Shown: piece after piece, positions 35,114-49,457 of the stretch
Position numbering within the stretch: the first letter of the stretch is position 1
Layout of the letters: every line of letters starts with the position of its first letter
Origin: Sapria himalayana
Taxonomy: Eukaryota > Streptophyta > Magnoliopsida > Malpighiales > Rafflesiaceae
Reading direction: 5' to 3'
DNA: 64,000 nucleotides
Assembly: GCA_029783825.1 (NCBI GenBank)
Contig: JAREIK010012397.1
Span: forward strand, 1-64,000
Program-made: the position numbers and the translations under genes
Notes under the pieces: generated by a model
The model's database searches: none
The model's input: the letters and a program-made list of their open reading frames with translations, nothing else
Told to the model about the DNA's origin: nothing

Positions 35114-35121
35114 GCATTTAG
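35114..35121 (+). repeat. hAT target site duplication, right
   Basis: GCATTTAG. The satellite TTTANNNN block continues directly with 'tggtttatagg', exactly as expected if the element is excised. Confidence 0.95.
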
Positions 35122-35180
35122 TGGTTTATAGGTTTTATTTAAAAAATAAAATAACAAAAAATTTATTTTTATTATTTTTG

Positions 35181-35212
35181 ATATTTTCAAAGGTTATAAC
35201 CTTTGAAAATAT
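35181..35212. repeat. Perfect 32-bp palindrome in satellite monomer
   Basis: Same sequence as at 4198-4229. It belongs to the monomer split by the hAT insertion. Confidence 0.92.
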
Positions 35213-38077
35213 AATAATTTTTAATTTTTTTTCAAATGTGAATACAATATTTAGTTATACTAATCATTATATTTATATATTATATAAATTCAATATAAAC
35301 AATTTTTTTGATAAATATTCTAATAATAATCAAAAAATAAATTAATAATCCATTAATAATAAGATATATATTAATTAAAATATAATTACAAAACTTAAAA
35401 TGATTTAGAAGCAAAGAAAAATATATTATTATATAATAATTTTTTGTTTTTGAATTTTTTTTAATAAGTTAATCTATATTTTTTTGATGAAAAATAATTT
35501 ATATAAATTATATTTGTCTAACTCATAATTTATTTTGTAATTAATATTTATATATAAATAAATAAATAAATAATTAAAATAAATATTTAAAATTATAATA
35601 AAAAAATGAGATTTATTATTTATTATTTATTATTTATGGATACCGGTTTAATTTAAATTAGATCTGTCTCACTAATAATTTATTTTGTAATTAATATTTC
35701 TATAAAAATAAACTGATAAATAATTAAAATAAAAATTTAAAATTATATTGAAAAAAAATTAAAATGAGATTTATGAATTATTATTAATGTATACCAATTT
35801 AATATTTATAGTATTTAGAGGTATTTTCAATTATGATTTTAGCAATTTATGTTTTTTGGCATTTAGTGGTTTATAGGTTTTATTTAAATAATGAAATAAC
35901 AAAAAAATTATTTTTGATATTTTTTAATATTTTCTAAGCTTATAACCTTTGAAATTATAATAATTTTAAAATTTTTTAAAAATGTGAATACAATATTTAG
36001 TAATAATAATCATTATAATTATATATAATATAAACAATTTTATTGATAGATATTATATCAAAAATAAAAAAATAAATTAATAAACTATTATTAATATGAA
36101 GATATAAATTAAAATTTAATTACAAAAACTAAAATGATTAAAAATCAAAGTAAATTTATTACTAAATAATAATTTTTTTTTAGTTTTTGTCTCATTTTAT
36201 AAGATGATATAATTTTTTGATGAAAAATAAATTATTTAAATTATATTTGTATCACTCATAATTTATTTTGTAATTAATATTTCAATAAATTATATAAATT
36301 ATATTTAAGGTTTACATGTTTAAAGGTTTAAGTATTTAGGGGCTTCAGGGTTTAATAGTTTAGAAATTTATGTGTTTAGGTATTTATTGGTTTATAAGTG
36401 TTATTTAAACAATGATATTACAAAAAATTTATTTTTTTTTATATTTTCTCATTTTTGAAGTTATAACCTTTGAAAATATAATAATTTTTAAATTTTTTTA
36501 AATGTGAATACTATATTTAATTATGATAATAATAACAATTATATATCATATAAATTCAATATAAATAATTATATTGATAGACATAATATTAATGATCAAA
36601 AAATTAATTAATAAACTATTATAAATAAAATAGATACTATTTATAATATATTTGCAAAACCTAAATTTATTCAAAATCAAAGTAAAATAAATTACCAAAT
36701 AATAATGTTTTTGATTTTTTGCTTCATTTTATAAGTTTATATTTTTTGTTCTTAATAGTATATTATTTAAATTATATTTGTCTTCCTCATAATATATTTA
36801 GTAATTTATAATTCTATAAAAATAAACTAAAAAAATGATTAAAATGTATATTTAAAATTATAATGAATACAAATAAAAGTGAGATTTATTATTTATTATT
36901 CAGGATATACAGTTTTAATGGTTTATGTATTTAAGTGTTTTGGGGTTTAGTGATTTAAGTGTTTATGCCTTTAGTGATTTGTAGTTTTTATTTAAAGAAT
37001 GAAAAAACAAAAAATTTAATTTATTTTATTTTTTAATTTTTGAAGGTTATAACCTTCGAAAATATAATAATTTTTGAATTTTTTTAAATGTGAATATAAT
37101 ATTTAGTTATAATAATCTTAATAATTATATATAATTTAAACTCAATATAAATAATTTTATTAATTGATATTATAATAATGATCAATAAATAATTAATAAA
37201 TTATTATTAAAAAGAATGATATAAATTAAAAGATAAATGCAAAATCTAAAATGATACATAATCAAAATGAAATATTTTACTAAATAATAAATTTTTGTTT
37301 TTAAAATTGTACCTATTTTTAAAAGCTTATATTTTTTTTGATGAAATATAAATTGTTTAAATTATATCTGTCTTACTAATAATTTATTTAATAATTAATA
37401 TTTCTAAAAAAATAAACTGATAAATAATTAAAATAAAAATTTAAAATTATACTGAATAAAAATTAAAATGAGATTAATAATTTATTATTAATGTATACCA
37501 GTTTAATGGTTTTGAAATTTAAAATTTTCTCAAATGTGAATACAATATTTAGTTATAATATTATTAATAATCATATATCATGTAAATTCAATATAAATAA
37601 TTTTATTGATAGTTATTATAATAATGATCAAAAATTATATTTATAAACTATTAATATTAAGATAGATATTAATTAAAAAATATTTACAAAACCCAAATTG
37701 ATTCAAAATTAAAGTAACTTATATTACTTGATAATAATTTTTAATTTTTAAATTTTACTTCTTTTATAAGCGTTTATATATTTTTTGATTAAAAATAAAG
37801 TATTTAAATTATATTTGTCTTACTCATAATTTATTTTATCATAAATATTTCGATATAAATAAACTAATATATAATTAAATGAATATTTAAAATTATAATA
37901 AATAGAAATAAAAAATAGATTTATTAATTATTATGTATTATATAGTGGTTTAACGGTTTATGTATTTAGGTATTACGGGGTTTAAAAGTATACTGATTTA
38001 ATTATGTATGTATTTAGTGGTTTATAAATTTTATTTAAAAAATAAAATAATAAAAAATTTATTTTTAATATTTTTTG

Positions 38078-38109
38078 ATATTTTCAAAGGTTATAACCTT
38101 TGAAAATAT
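38078..38109. repeat. Perfect 32-bp palindrome in satellite monomer
   Basis: Identical to the copies at 4198, 11116 and 35181, in a monomer of the same subtype (the one whose TTTANNNN block begins with a 'ggtatta' variant). Confidence 0.92.
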
Positions 38110-41100
38110 AATAATTTTTAAATTTTTTTCAAAAGCCAATACAATATTTAGTTATAAAAATCATTATATTTATATATCATATTAATTCAATATAAAAAAT
38201 TTTACTAATTAATATTCTAATAATGATCATAAAATAAATTAATAATCTATCATTAATAAGATAGATATCAATTAAAATATAATTACAAAACATAAAATGA
38301 TTCATAAGCAAACCAAAATATATTACTATATAATAATATTTTGTTTTGTAATTTTTTTTATTTTAAAAAGTTTGTTTATATTTTTTTGATTAAAAATAAT
38401 TTACATAATTATATTTGTCTACTTAAAATTTATTTTTTAATTAATATTTATATAAAAATAAACAAATAAATAATTAAAATAAATATTTAAAATTATAATT
38501 ATAAAAAATGAGATTTATTATTTATTATTTAGGGTATACCGGTTTAATTTAAATTATATCTGTCTCACTAATAATTTATATTGTAATTAAAATTTCTATA
38601 AAAATAAACTGCTAAATAATTAAAATTAAAATTTAAAATAATACTGAATAAAAATTAAAATGAGATTTATGATTGATTATTAATGTATACCAGTTTAATA
38701 TTTTAAGTATTTAGTGGTTTTGTCATATGAGTTTTTAGCGATTCATCTTTTTAGGCATTTAAAGGTTTATAGGTTTTATTTAAAAAATAAAATAACAAAA
38801 AAAATTGGTAATTTTTGTTATTTTCAAAGGTTATAACCTTTGAAAATATAATAATATTTAAAATTTTTTGAAATGTGAATACAATATTTAGTTATAATAA
38901 TTTTAATAATTATATATCATATAAATTCTATATAAACAATTTTATTGATAGATATTATAATAATCATCAAAAATTAAATAAATAAACTATTAATAATAAG
39001 ATAAATATTAATTAAAAAATATTTACAAAACCCAAATTGATTCAAAATTAAAGTAAAAATTATTATTGGGTAATAATTTTTAATTTTTAAATTTTTAGTT
39101 CTTTTATAAGCGTATATATTTTTTTTATTAAAAATAAATTATTTAAATTATATTTGTCCCACTCATAATTTATTTTCTGATAAATATTTATATAAAAATA
39201 AACTAATAAATAATTAAAATGAATACTTAAAATTATAATAAATTAAAATAAAAATTAGATTTCTTAATTATTAAGTAGTATATAGCAGTTTAATGGTTTA
39301 TGTATTTAAGCATTATGGACTTTAGGAGTTTATTGATTTAATTGTGTATGCATTTAGTGGTTTATAAGTTTTATTTAAAAAATAAAATAACAAAAAATAT
39401 ATTTTTATTATTTTTTGATATCTTAAAAGGTTATAACCTTTGAAAAGATAATAATTTTTAAATTTTTTTCAAATGTCAATTCAATATTTAGTTATAATAA
39501 TCAGTATATTTATATATCATATAAATTCAATGTAAACAATATTATTGATAAATATTCTAATAATGATCAAAAAATAAATTAATAATCTATTATTAATAAG
39601 ATAGATATCAATTAAAATATAATTACAAAACCTATAATGATTCAGAAACAAAGCAAATTATATTACTATATAATAATTTTTTGTTTTTAATTTTTTTGCT
39701 TTTAATAAGATTATCTATATTTTTTTAATGAAAAATAAATTATATAAATTATATTTGTCTAACTCATAATTTATTTTTTAATTAATATTTATATAAAAAT
39801 AAACAAATAAATAATTAAAATGAATATTAAAAATTATAATGAAAAAAAATTTTAATTTATTCTTTATTATTTAGGGTATACCAGTTTATTTTAAATTATA
39901 TCTGTCTCACTAATAAGATATTTTGTAATTAATATTTCCATAAAAATAAACTGATAAATAATTAAAATAAAAATTTAAAATTATACTGATTAAAATTTAA
40001 AATGAGATTTATGAATTATTGTTAATGTATACCAGTTTAATATTTTAAGTATTTAGAGGTTTTGTCATTTAGGACTTTAGCGATTTATGTTTTTAGGCAT
40101 TTAGTGGTTTATAGGATTTTTTTAAACAATGAAATAACATAAAAATTATTTTTGATATTTTCTCACAATTTCAAAGGTTACAACCTTTGAAAATATAATA
40201 ATTATAAAATTATTTAAAAATGTGAATACAATATTTTGTAATAATAATCATTATAATTATATATGATCTAAACAAAATATAAAAAATTTTATTGATAGAT
40301 TTTAAATTAATTATAAAAAAATAAATTAATATGCTATTATTAATATGATAGATATAAATTAAAATATAATTACAAAACCTAAAAATATTCAAAATCCAAG
40401 TAAAATTTATTACTAAATTAAATTTTTTTTAATTTTTGCTTCTTTTTATAAGCTTATATTTTTTTTAATGAAAAATAAATTATTTAAATTATATTTGTAT
40501 CACTCATAATTTATTTTGTAATTAATAATTTAATAAATTATTTATATTATATTTAAGGCTTACGAGTTTAAAGGTTTAAGTATTTAAGGACTTCTGTGTT
40601 TAGGAGTTTAGAGGTTTAAGTGCTTTGGCATTTAGTGGTTTATAAGTTTTATTTAAACAATAATATAACAAAAAATTTATTTTTATTATTTTTTTAATTC
40701 TTGGAGGTTATAACCTTTGAAAATATAATAATTTTTAAATTTTTTTCAAATGTAAATATAATAATTAGTTATAATAATCTTAATAATTATAAGTCATTTA
40801 AATTTAATAAAAATAATTTCATTGCTAGATATTATAATAATGATCAAAAAAAATTTGATAAACTATTATATATAAGATAGATATTATTTAAAATATATTG
40901 ATAAAATCTAAATTTATTCAAAATCAAAGTAAAATATATTACTTATTAATAATTTTTATAATGTTTTGCTTTTTTTACAACATTATAATTTTGTTATTAA
41001 AAATAAATTATTTAAATTAATTTGTCTTACTCATAATTTATTTTGTAATTTATAATTCTATAATAATAAACTAATAAATAATTAAAATAATTATATAAAA

Positions 41101-44100
41101 TTATAATGAATACAAATAAAATTGAGATTTATTATTTATTATTCAGGATATACTGGTTTAATGGTTTAAGTATTTAGGTTTTTTTGGGTTTAAGAGTTTA
41201 GTAATTTAAGTGTTTAGACCTTTAGTGATTTATTGTTATTATCTAAAGAATTAAAAAACAAAAAATTTAATTTTTTGAATTTTTTTAATTTTTGAAGGTT
41301 GTAACTTTTGAAAATATAATAATTTTAAATTTTTTTAAATGTGAATATAATATTTAGTTATAATAATCTTAATAATTATATATAATGTAAACTAAATATA
41401 AATAATTTTTTAAATAGATATTATAATAATGAACAATAAATACATTAATAAACTAGTATTAATAAGAATGATATAAATTAAAATATAATTGTAGAATCTA
41501 AAATGATTCAAAATCAAAATAAGATATATTACTAAATAATAATTTTTTATTTTAAAAATTTTGCCTCATTTTATAAGCACATATATTTTTTTGATGAAAA
41601 ATAAATTATTTAAATTATATTTGTCTCACTAATAATTTATTTTGTAATTAATATTTCTATAGAAATAAACTGATAAATAATTAAAATGAATATTTAAAAT
41701 TATAATGAATACTAATAAAAATAGATTTAAGATTTATTATTTAGGGTATACCTATTTAATGGTTTAAGTTTTTTGTGGTTTTGGGACTAAGGAGTTTATT
41801 GATTTATATGTTTGCACATTTATGTGTTTATTGGTTTTATTTAATCATTGAAATAACAAAAAATTTATTTTTATGAATTTTCGTGATTTTCAAAGGTTAT
41901 TACCTTTTAAAATATAATAGTTTTTTAATTTTTCTAAATAATGAATGCAATACTTTTTTATAATAAACTTAATAATTATATTTGATGTAATATAATATAA
42001 AAAATTTTATTAATATATATTATTATAATGATCAAAAAATAAATTAATAAACTATTATTAATAAGATATATATTAATTAAAATTTATTTGTAGAACCCAA
42101 AATAATTCAAAATCAAAGTAAATTATATTACTAAATAAAATTTTAAATTTTTGAAATTTTGTTTATTTTTATAAGGTTATTTTTTTTCATAAAAAATAAT
42201 ATATTTTAATTATATGTCTCACTCATTATTTATTTTGTAATTAATATTTCTATAAAAATAAACTAAAAAATAATTAAAATGAATATTTAAAATTATAATG
42301 AATACAAATAAAAATGAGATTTATTATTTATTATTTAGGTTATATAGGTTTAATGGTTTAATTATTTAGGGGGTTTTGGGGTTAAAGAGTCTAGATATTT
42401 AAATTATTAGGCATTTAGTGGTTTATAAGTTTTATTTAAATAATAAAATAATAAAATAATTATTTTTGTGATTTTTTATCATTTTTGAAGGTTATAACCA
42501 ATGAAAATATAGTAATTTTAAATTTCTTTCAAAAGTTTTTCAATATTTAGTTATAATAATCATTATATTTATATTTCATATAAATTCAATATAAATAATT
42601 TTACTAATAAATATTCTAATAATGATCAAAAAATAAATTAATAATCTATTCTTAATAAGATAGATATCAATTAAGTATAATTACAAAACCTAAAATGATT
42701 CAGAAGGAAATCAAAATATACTACTATAAAATAATTTTTTTTTAAAATTTTTTTTATTTTTATAAGTTTATCTAAATTTTTTGATGAAAATTAATTTATA
42801 TAAATTATATTTGTCTAACTCATAATTTATATTGTAATTTATATTTAATAAAAATAAATGAATAAATAATTAAAATTAATATTTTAAATTATAATGAAAA
42901 AATAATATTGAGATTTATTATTTATTATTTAGGTTATACCAGTTTAAAGGGATTATCTATTTATTGTTTTCGACATTTTAGAGTTATTAACTTAAGAGTT
43001 TAGGCATTTAGTAGTTTATAGGATTTATTTAAATAATGATATAACAAAAAAATTATTTTTGATATTTTCTCACATTTTCAAAGGTTATAACATTTGAAAA
43101 TATAATAATTTTAAATTTTTTTAAAATTGTGAAAACAATATTTAGTAATAAGAATCATTATAATTATATATAATATAAACTAAATATAAATAATTTTATT
43201 GATAGATATGATATCAATTATCAAAAAATAAATAAATATGCTATTATTAATATGATAGATATAAATTAATATATAATTGTAAAACCTAAAATTATTCAAA
43301 ATCTAAGTAAAATTTATTACCAAATAAAAATTTTTGTTTTTTAGGTTTTGCTTCTTTTTATAAGCTTATATTTTTTTTTTGATGAAAAATAAATTATTTT
43401 AATTATATTTAAGGTTTACAAGTTTAAAGTTTTAAGTATTTAGGGGCTTTTGTGTTTAAAAGTTTATAGATTTAAATGTTTAGGCATTTAGTGATCTATA
43501 AGTTTTATTTAAACAATGATATAAGAAAAAAATTATTTTAATTTTTTTTTTCTAATCTTTGAAGGTTATAACCTTTGAAAATATAATAATTTTTAAATTT
43601 TTTTCAAATTTAAATATAATATTTAGTTATAATAATCTTAATAATTATAAGTCATTTAAATTCAATATTAATAATTACATTGCTAGCTATTATAATAATG
43701 ATCAAAAAAAATTTGATAAACTATTATTAATAAGATAGATATTATTTAAAATATATTTGCAAAATGTAAATTTATTCAAAATCTAAGTAAAATATATTAC
43801 TTAATAATAATTTTTATAATGTTTTGCTTTTTTTACAACATTATATTTTTCTTATTAAAAACAAATTATTTAAATTATATTTGTCTTCCTCATAATTTAT
43901 TTTGTAATTTATAATTTTATAAAAATAAACTAATAAATAATTAAAATAAATATTTAAAATTATAATGAATACAAATAAAATTGAGATTTATTATTTATTA
44001 TTCAGGATATATAGGTTTAATGGTTTAAGTAATTATGTGTTTTGGGGTTTAGTCATTTAAGTGTTTATGCCTTTGGTGATTTTATAGAATTTTTGAAGTT

Positions 44101-45678
44101 TATAACCTTTGAAAATAGAATAATTTTTAATTTTTTTTAAAATGTGAATATACTATTCAGTTATAATAAGCTTGATAATTATATATAATTTAAAATATAT
44201 ATAAATAATTTTATTAATAGATATTATAATAATGATCAATAAATAAATTAATAAACTATTATTAATTAGAATGATATAAATTAAAATATAATTTCAAAAT
44301 CTAAAATTATTCTAAATTAAATTAAAATAAATTACTAAATAATAATATTTTGTTTTAAAAATTTTGCATCTTTTTATGATCTTATATTTTTTTAATGAAA
44401 AATAAATTATTTATATTATAACCGTCTCACTAATAATTTATTTTGTAATTAATATTTCTATAAAAATATATTGATAAATAATTAAAATGAATATTTAAAA
44501 TTATAATGAATACTAATAAAAATGAGATTTATTATTTATTATTTGGAGGATACTAATTTAAATGCTTATGTATTTATTGGCTTCGGGGTTTAGGAGTTTA
44601 GTCATTAAGAATTTAGTTATTTTGTGGTTTATAGATTGTATTTAAAAAATCTAATAACAAAAAATTTATTTTTTTATTTTTTCTTATTTTCAAAGGCTAT
44701 AATATTTGAGAACTTAATAATTTTTAAATTTTTTTAAAATGTGAAAATATATAATTGTTATAATAATCTAAATAATTATATATTATATAAATTCAATATA
44801 AATAATTTTTTTTATAGATATTATGATGATGATAATAAAATAAATTAATAAACTATTATTAATAATATAGATATTAAATAAAATTTATTTGCAAAACCTA
44901 AAATGATTCAAAATCAAAGTAAAATATATTAATAAGATAGATATTAAATAAAACTATTATTAATAAGATAAAATATACTGGTTTAAAAGATTATATGTTT
45001 AGGAGTTTAGGGATTTAAGAATTTAGTGATTTAAGTGTTTAGGCATTTAGTATTTTATAGGTTTTATTTAAAAAATAAAATAACAAAATTTTTTAATTTT
45101 GTTATTTGTTCTCATTTTTGAAGTATATAACCTTTGAAACTATAACAATTTTTAAATTTTTTTTAAATGTGAATACTATATTTAGTTATGATAATCTTAA
45201 TAATTATATATCATGTAAAATTAATATAAACTATTATATTGATATATATTATAATAATGATCATACAAAATATTAATAAACAATTATTAATAAGATAAAT
45301 ATTGTTTAAAATATATTTATAAAACCTAAAATGATTCAAAATCAAAGTGAAATATTTTACTAAATATTAATTTTAAATTTTTAAATTTTTGTATCTATTT
45401 ATAAGCTTATATATTTTTTGTTCAAAAATAAATTATTTAAATTATATTTGTATAAAAATAAACTAATTAATAATTAAAATGTATATATAAAATTATAATG
45501 AATACTAATAAAAATGAGATTTATGATTAATTATTTAGGTTATAACTATTTAATGTTTTAAGTTTATTGTAGTTTTGGGGTTAATGAGTTTATTGATTTA
45601 TATGTTTACACAATTAGGTGTTTATAGGTTTTATTTAATCAATGAAATAACAAAAAAATTATTTTTAAAAATTTTAGT

Positions 45679-45708
45679 GATTTTCAAAGGTTATAACCTT
45701 TGAAAATC
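45679..45708. repeat. Perfect 30-bp palindrome in satellite monomer, GATTTTC/GAAAATC variant
   Basis: Core as elsewhere, but the outer arm bases are G and C instead of A/T and are still complementary. Thus both arms carry a matched change compared with the common form. Confidence 0.9.
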
Positions 45709-48700
45709 TAATAATTTTTTAATAGTTCTAAAATTTGAATACAATACTTAATTATAATAATCTTAATAATTATATTTGATGTAAATTCAATATAAAAAAT
45801 TTTATTAATATATATTATTTTGATGATCAAAAAATAAATTAATAAACTATTATTAATAAGATAGATATTAAATTAAAATATATTTACAGAACCCAACATA
45901 ATTCAAAATCAAAATAAATTATATTACTAAAAAAATTTTGAATTTTTGAAATTTTGTTTATTTTTATAAGCTTATATTTTTTTCATAAAAAATAATTTAT
46001 TTAAATTATATATGTCTCACTCATTATTTATTTTATAATTAATATATCAATAAAAATAAACTAAAAAATAAATATAATTTTTATTTAAAATTATAATGAA
46101 TACAAATAAAAATGAGATTTATTATTTATTATTAAGGTTATATAGGTTTAATAGTTTAAGTTTTAGGGCTTTTGGGGTTTAGGAGTCTAGAGATTTAAAA
46201 ATTTAGGCATTTAGTTGTTTATAAGTTTTATTTAAATAATAAAATAATAAAAAAATTATTTTTGCGATTTTTTAACATTTTTGAAGGTTATAACCTTTGA
46301 AAATATAATAATTTTTAAATTTTTTTCAAATGTAAATATAATATTTAGTTATAATAATCTTAATAATTATAAGACATTAAAATTCAATATAAGTAATTTT
46401 TTTGTTAGATATTATAAAATTGATCAAATAATAAATTAATAAACTATTCTTAATAAGATTGATAGCAATTAAAATATAATTGCAAAACCTATATATAATC
46501 ATTCAAAATCAAAGTAAAATATATTACTAAATGATAATTTTTTGTTTTTAAATTTTTACTTCTTTTTATATGCTTATATATTTTTTTTATTAAAAATAAA
46601 TTATTAAATTTATAGTTATCTCGCTCATTATTTATTTTGTAATTAATATTTCTATAAAAAATAAACTAATAAATAATTAAAATGAATATTTAAAATTATA
46701 ATGAATACAAATTAAAATGAGATTTATGATTTATTATATGTGGTATACCAGTTTAATAGTTTGATTATTTAATAGTTTTTCGTTTAGGAGTTTATCAATT
46801 TATGTTTTTAGGTATTTAGTGGTTTATAGGTTTTATTTATATAATAAAAATAAAAAAAAAATTTTAGATTTTTTCTGATTTTCAAAGTTTATGACCGTTG
46901 AAAATAAAATAATTTTTAAAATTTTTTAAAATGTGAATACAATGTATAATTATATTAATCTTACTAATTATTATCATATAAATTCAATATAAACAATTTT
47001 AATGATAGATGTTATAATAATATTCAAAAATTAAATTATTAAACTATTATTAATAATATAAATATTAATTAAAATATATTTACATAACACAAAATGATTC
47101 AAAATTAAGTCAAAATATATTACTTAATAATAATATTTAATTTTTAAATTTGTCCTTCTTTTTATAAGCTTATATTTTTTTTGATTAAAAATAAATTATT
47201 TAAATAATATTTGTCTTTCTCGAAATTTATTTTGTAATTAATTTTTCTAAATAAATAAACTATAAATAATTAAAATGAATATTTAAAATTATAATAAATA
47301 GAAATAAAAATGAGATTTATTATTTATTAAGTAGTATATAGATGTTAAAATGTTTATGTATTTAGTGGTTTACGGGTTTATGAGCCTACTGATATAAGTA
47401 AGTAATCATTTAATGATTTATAGGTTTTATTTCAACAATAAAAAAACTAAAAATTTATTTTTATTAATTTTCTCATTTTTTAAGATTATAACCATTGAAA
47501 ATATAATATTTTATAAATTTTTTTCAAAAGTGAATATAATATTTATTTATAATAATCATAATAATTATATATCATATATATTCAATATAAACAATTTTAT
47601 TGATATATATTCTAATAATTATCAAAAAATAAATTAAAAATCTATTATGAATAAGATTGATATTACTTAAAATATAATATCAAAACCTAAAATGATTCAA
47701 AAGCAAATCAAAATATATTACTTAATAAAAAATATTTGTTTTTAAATTTTTATTCTTTTTATAAGCTTATCTATTTTTTAAGAAAAAATAATTTTTATAA
47801 ATTATATTTTTAACTGATAATTTATTTTATAATTAATATATATATATAAATAAAAAACTAAACAATCAAAATGAATTTTTTAAATTAAAATGAAAACAAA
47901 TAAAAATGAGATTTATTAATTATTATTTAGGGGATGCCTGTTTAATAAATTTATCTATTTAGGGTTTTCGAGATTTAGAAGTCATTCATTTAAGTATTTA
48001 GGCATTTAATGGTTTATAGCTTTTATTTAAACAATGAAAAAACCAAATATTTATTTTTGATATTTTTTAAAATTTTCAAATGTCATAACATTTGAAAATA
48101 TATTAATTTTAAAATTTTTTAAAAATGTGAATACAAAATTTAGTAATAATTATTATTATAACTATATATAATATAAAATAAATAAAAACACTTTTATTGA
48201 TAAATATTATATCAATTATCAAAAAAAAATTAATAAACTATTATTAAAATGATAAATATAAATTAAAATACAATTAAAAAACCTAAAATGATTCAAAATC
48301 AAAGTAAAATTTATTACTAAATAATAATTTTTTTTTAGTTTTTGCATCATTTTATAAGGTTATATATTTTTTTGATAAAAAATATATTATTTAAATTATA
48401 TTTGTCACTCATAATTTATTTTATAATTAATATTTCTATAAATTATTTAAATTATATTTAAGGTTTACGAGTTTAAAGGTTTAGGTATTTTGGGGATTCG
48501 GGGTTTAGTAGTTTAGAGATATATGTATTTAGGCATTTAATGGTTTATAAGTTTTATTTAAACAATGATATAACAAAAAATTTATTTTTGTTATTTTTTC
48601 TAATTTTTGAAGGTTATAACCTTTGAAAATATAACAATTTTTAAATTTTTTTTATGTGAATACTATATTTAGTTATTATAATCTTAATAATTATATATCA

Positions 48701-49350
48701 TGTTAATATAATATAAATAATTATATTGATAGATATTATATTAATGATCAAAAAATAAATTAATAAACTATTATTACAAAGATAGATATTTTTTAAAATA
48801 TATTTGCAAAATATAAATTTATTCAAAATCAAAGTAATATATAATACTAAATTATAATTTTTTTGATATTTTTCTTCTTTTTATAAATTTATATTTTTTT
48901 TATTAAAAGTAAATTATTTAAATTATATTTGTCTTCCACATAATTTTTTTTAATTTATAATTCTATAAAAATTAACTAATAAATAATTAAAAAGAATATT
49001 TAAAATTATAATGAATACAAATAAAATTGAGATGTATTTTTTATTATTCAGGATATACTAGTTTAATGGTTTAAGTATTTAAGTATTTTTGGGTTTAGTG
49101 ATTTAACTGTTTAGGAATTTAGTAATTTATAGTTTTTATTTAAAGAAGGAGAAAAGAAAAAATTAAATTTTTTGATTTTTTTTTAATTTTTGAAGGTTAT
49201 AACCTTAGAAAATATAATAATTTTTAATTTTTTTTAAATGTTAATATAATATATAGTTATAATATTCTTAATAATTATATATAATGTAAACTCAATATAA
49301 ATAATTTTATTAATATATATTATTATAATGATCAATAAAAAATTAATATA

Positions 49351-49457
49351 ATACATAAGTTTACATTATGTTTATTAATATATCTGGAGGCTTTTTGCTT
49401 AATATATATTTATTAATATAATTTTTGATTTTGAATAATATATAGTTTTATAAATAA
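49351..49457 (+). other. Left junction patchwork between satellite and organelle-like insert
   Basis: Short scrambled satellite pieces. 49359-49383 is the exact reverse complement of 51247-51271 (25 bp), a satellite fragment in opposite orientation. 'GCTTTTTGCTTAA' at 49390-49402 matches the repeat found intact at the right end of the insert (51145 on). Looks like filler DNA made during break repair. Confidence 0.75.

Larger units (their letters stand above)
16133..37507 (+). repeat. Higher-order repeat unit of the satellite, copy 2, interrupted by the hAT nest
   Basis: From the fusion junction at 16133 to the same junction at 37508. After subtracting the hAT element and one target duplication (15,801 bp) the unit is about 5,574 bp, close to copy 1 (5,585 bp). 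This agreement independently supports the hAT boundaries. The monomer order is only partly the same as in copy 1: the two 'gagatttagaagttatt' type monomers seen at 8.3-8.9 and 13.8-14.4 kb are replaced. Confidence 0.72.
35122..49350 (+). repeat. AT-rich satellite array, second block
   Basis: Same monomer and strand as the first block. Palindrome-core positions run near 35191, 35938, 36460, 37044, 38089, 38829, 39430, 40177, 40706, 41297, 41897, 42490, 43083, 43563, 44097, 44695, 45121, 45689, 46286, 46886, 47484, 48078, 48610 and 49195. A ~4.24 kb order is visible: monomers with 'aagtatttag…ggcttc' near 36350 and 40590, and 'ttttaatttttgaaggtt' near 37030 and 41270. The monomer series at 480-2250 (types with 'ttacacatttaggtg', 'ggagtctagagattt', 'gtttatcaatttatg', 'taagtaagta') reappears in the same order at 45540-47410. 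No gene seen. Confidence 0.93.

Noticed and set aside
35121..35345. A 74-codon frame that recurs with similar sequence at 47413-47637 and 55420-55620
   Set aside because: All three start at the same place in a satellite monomer ('ataggttttattt') and run through the palindrome and AT block. The similarity is that of the repeat, the residues are almost only I, N, F, Y, K, and most monomers lack it.
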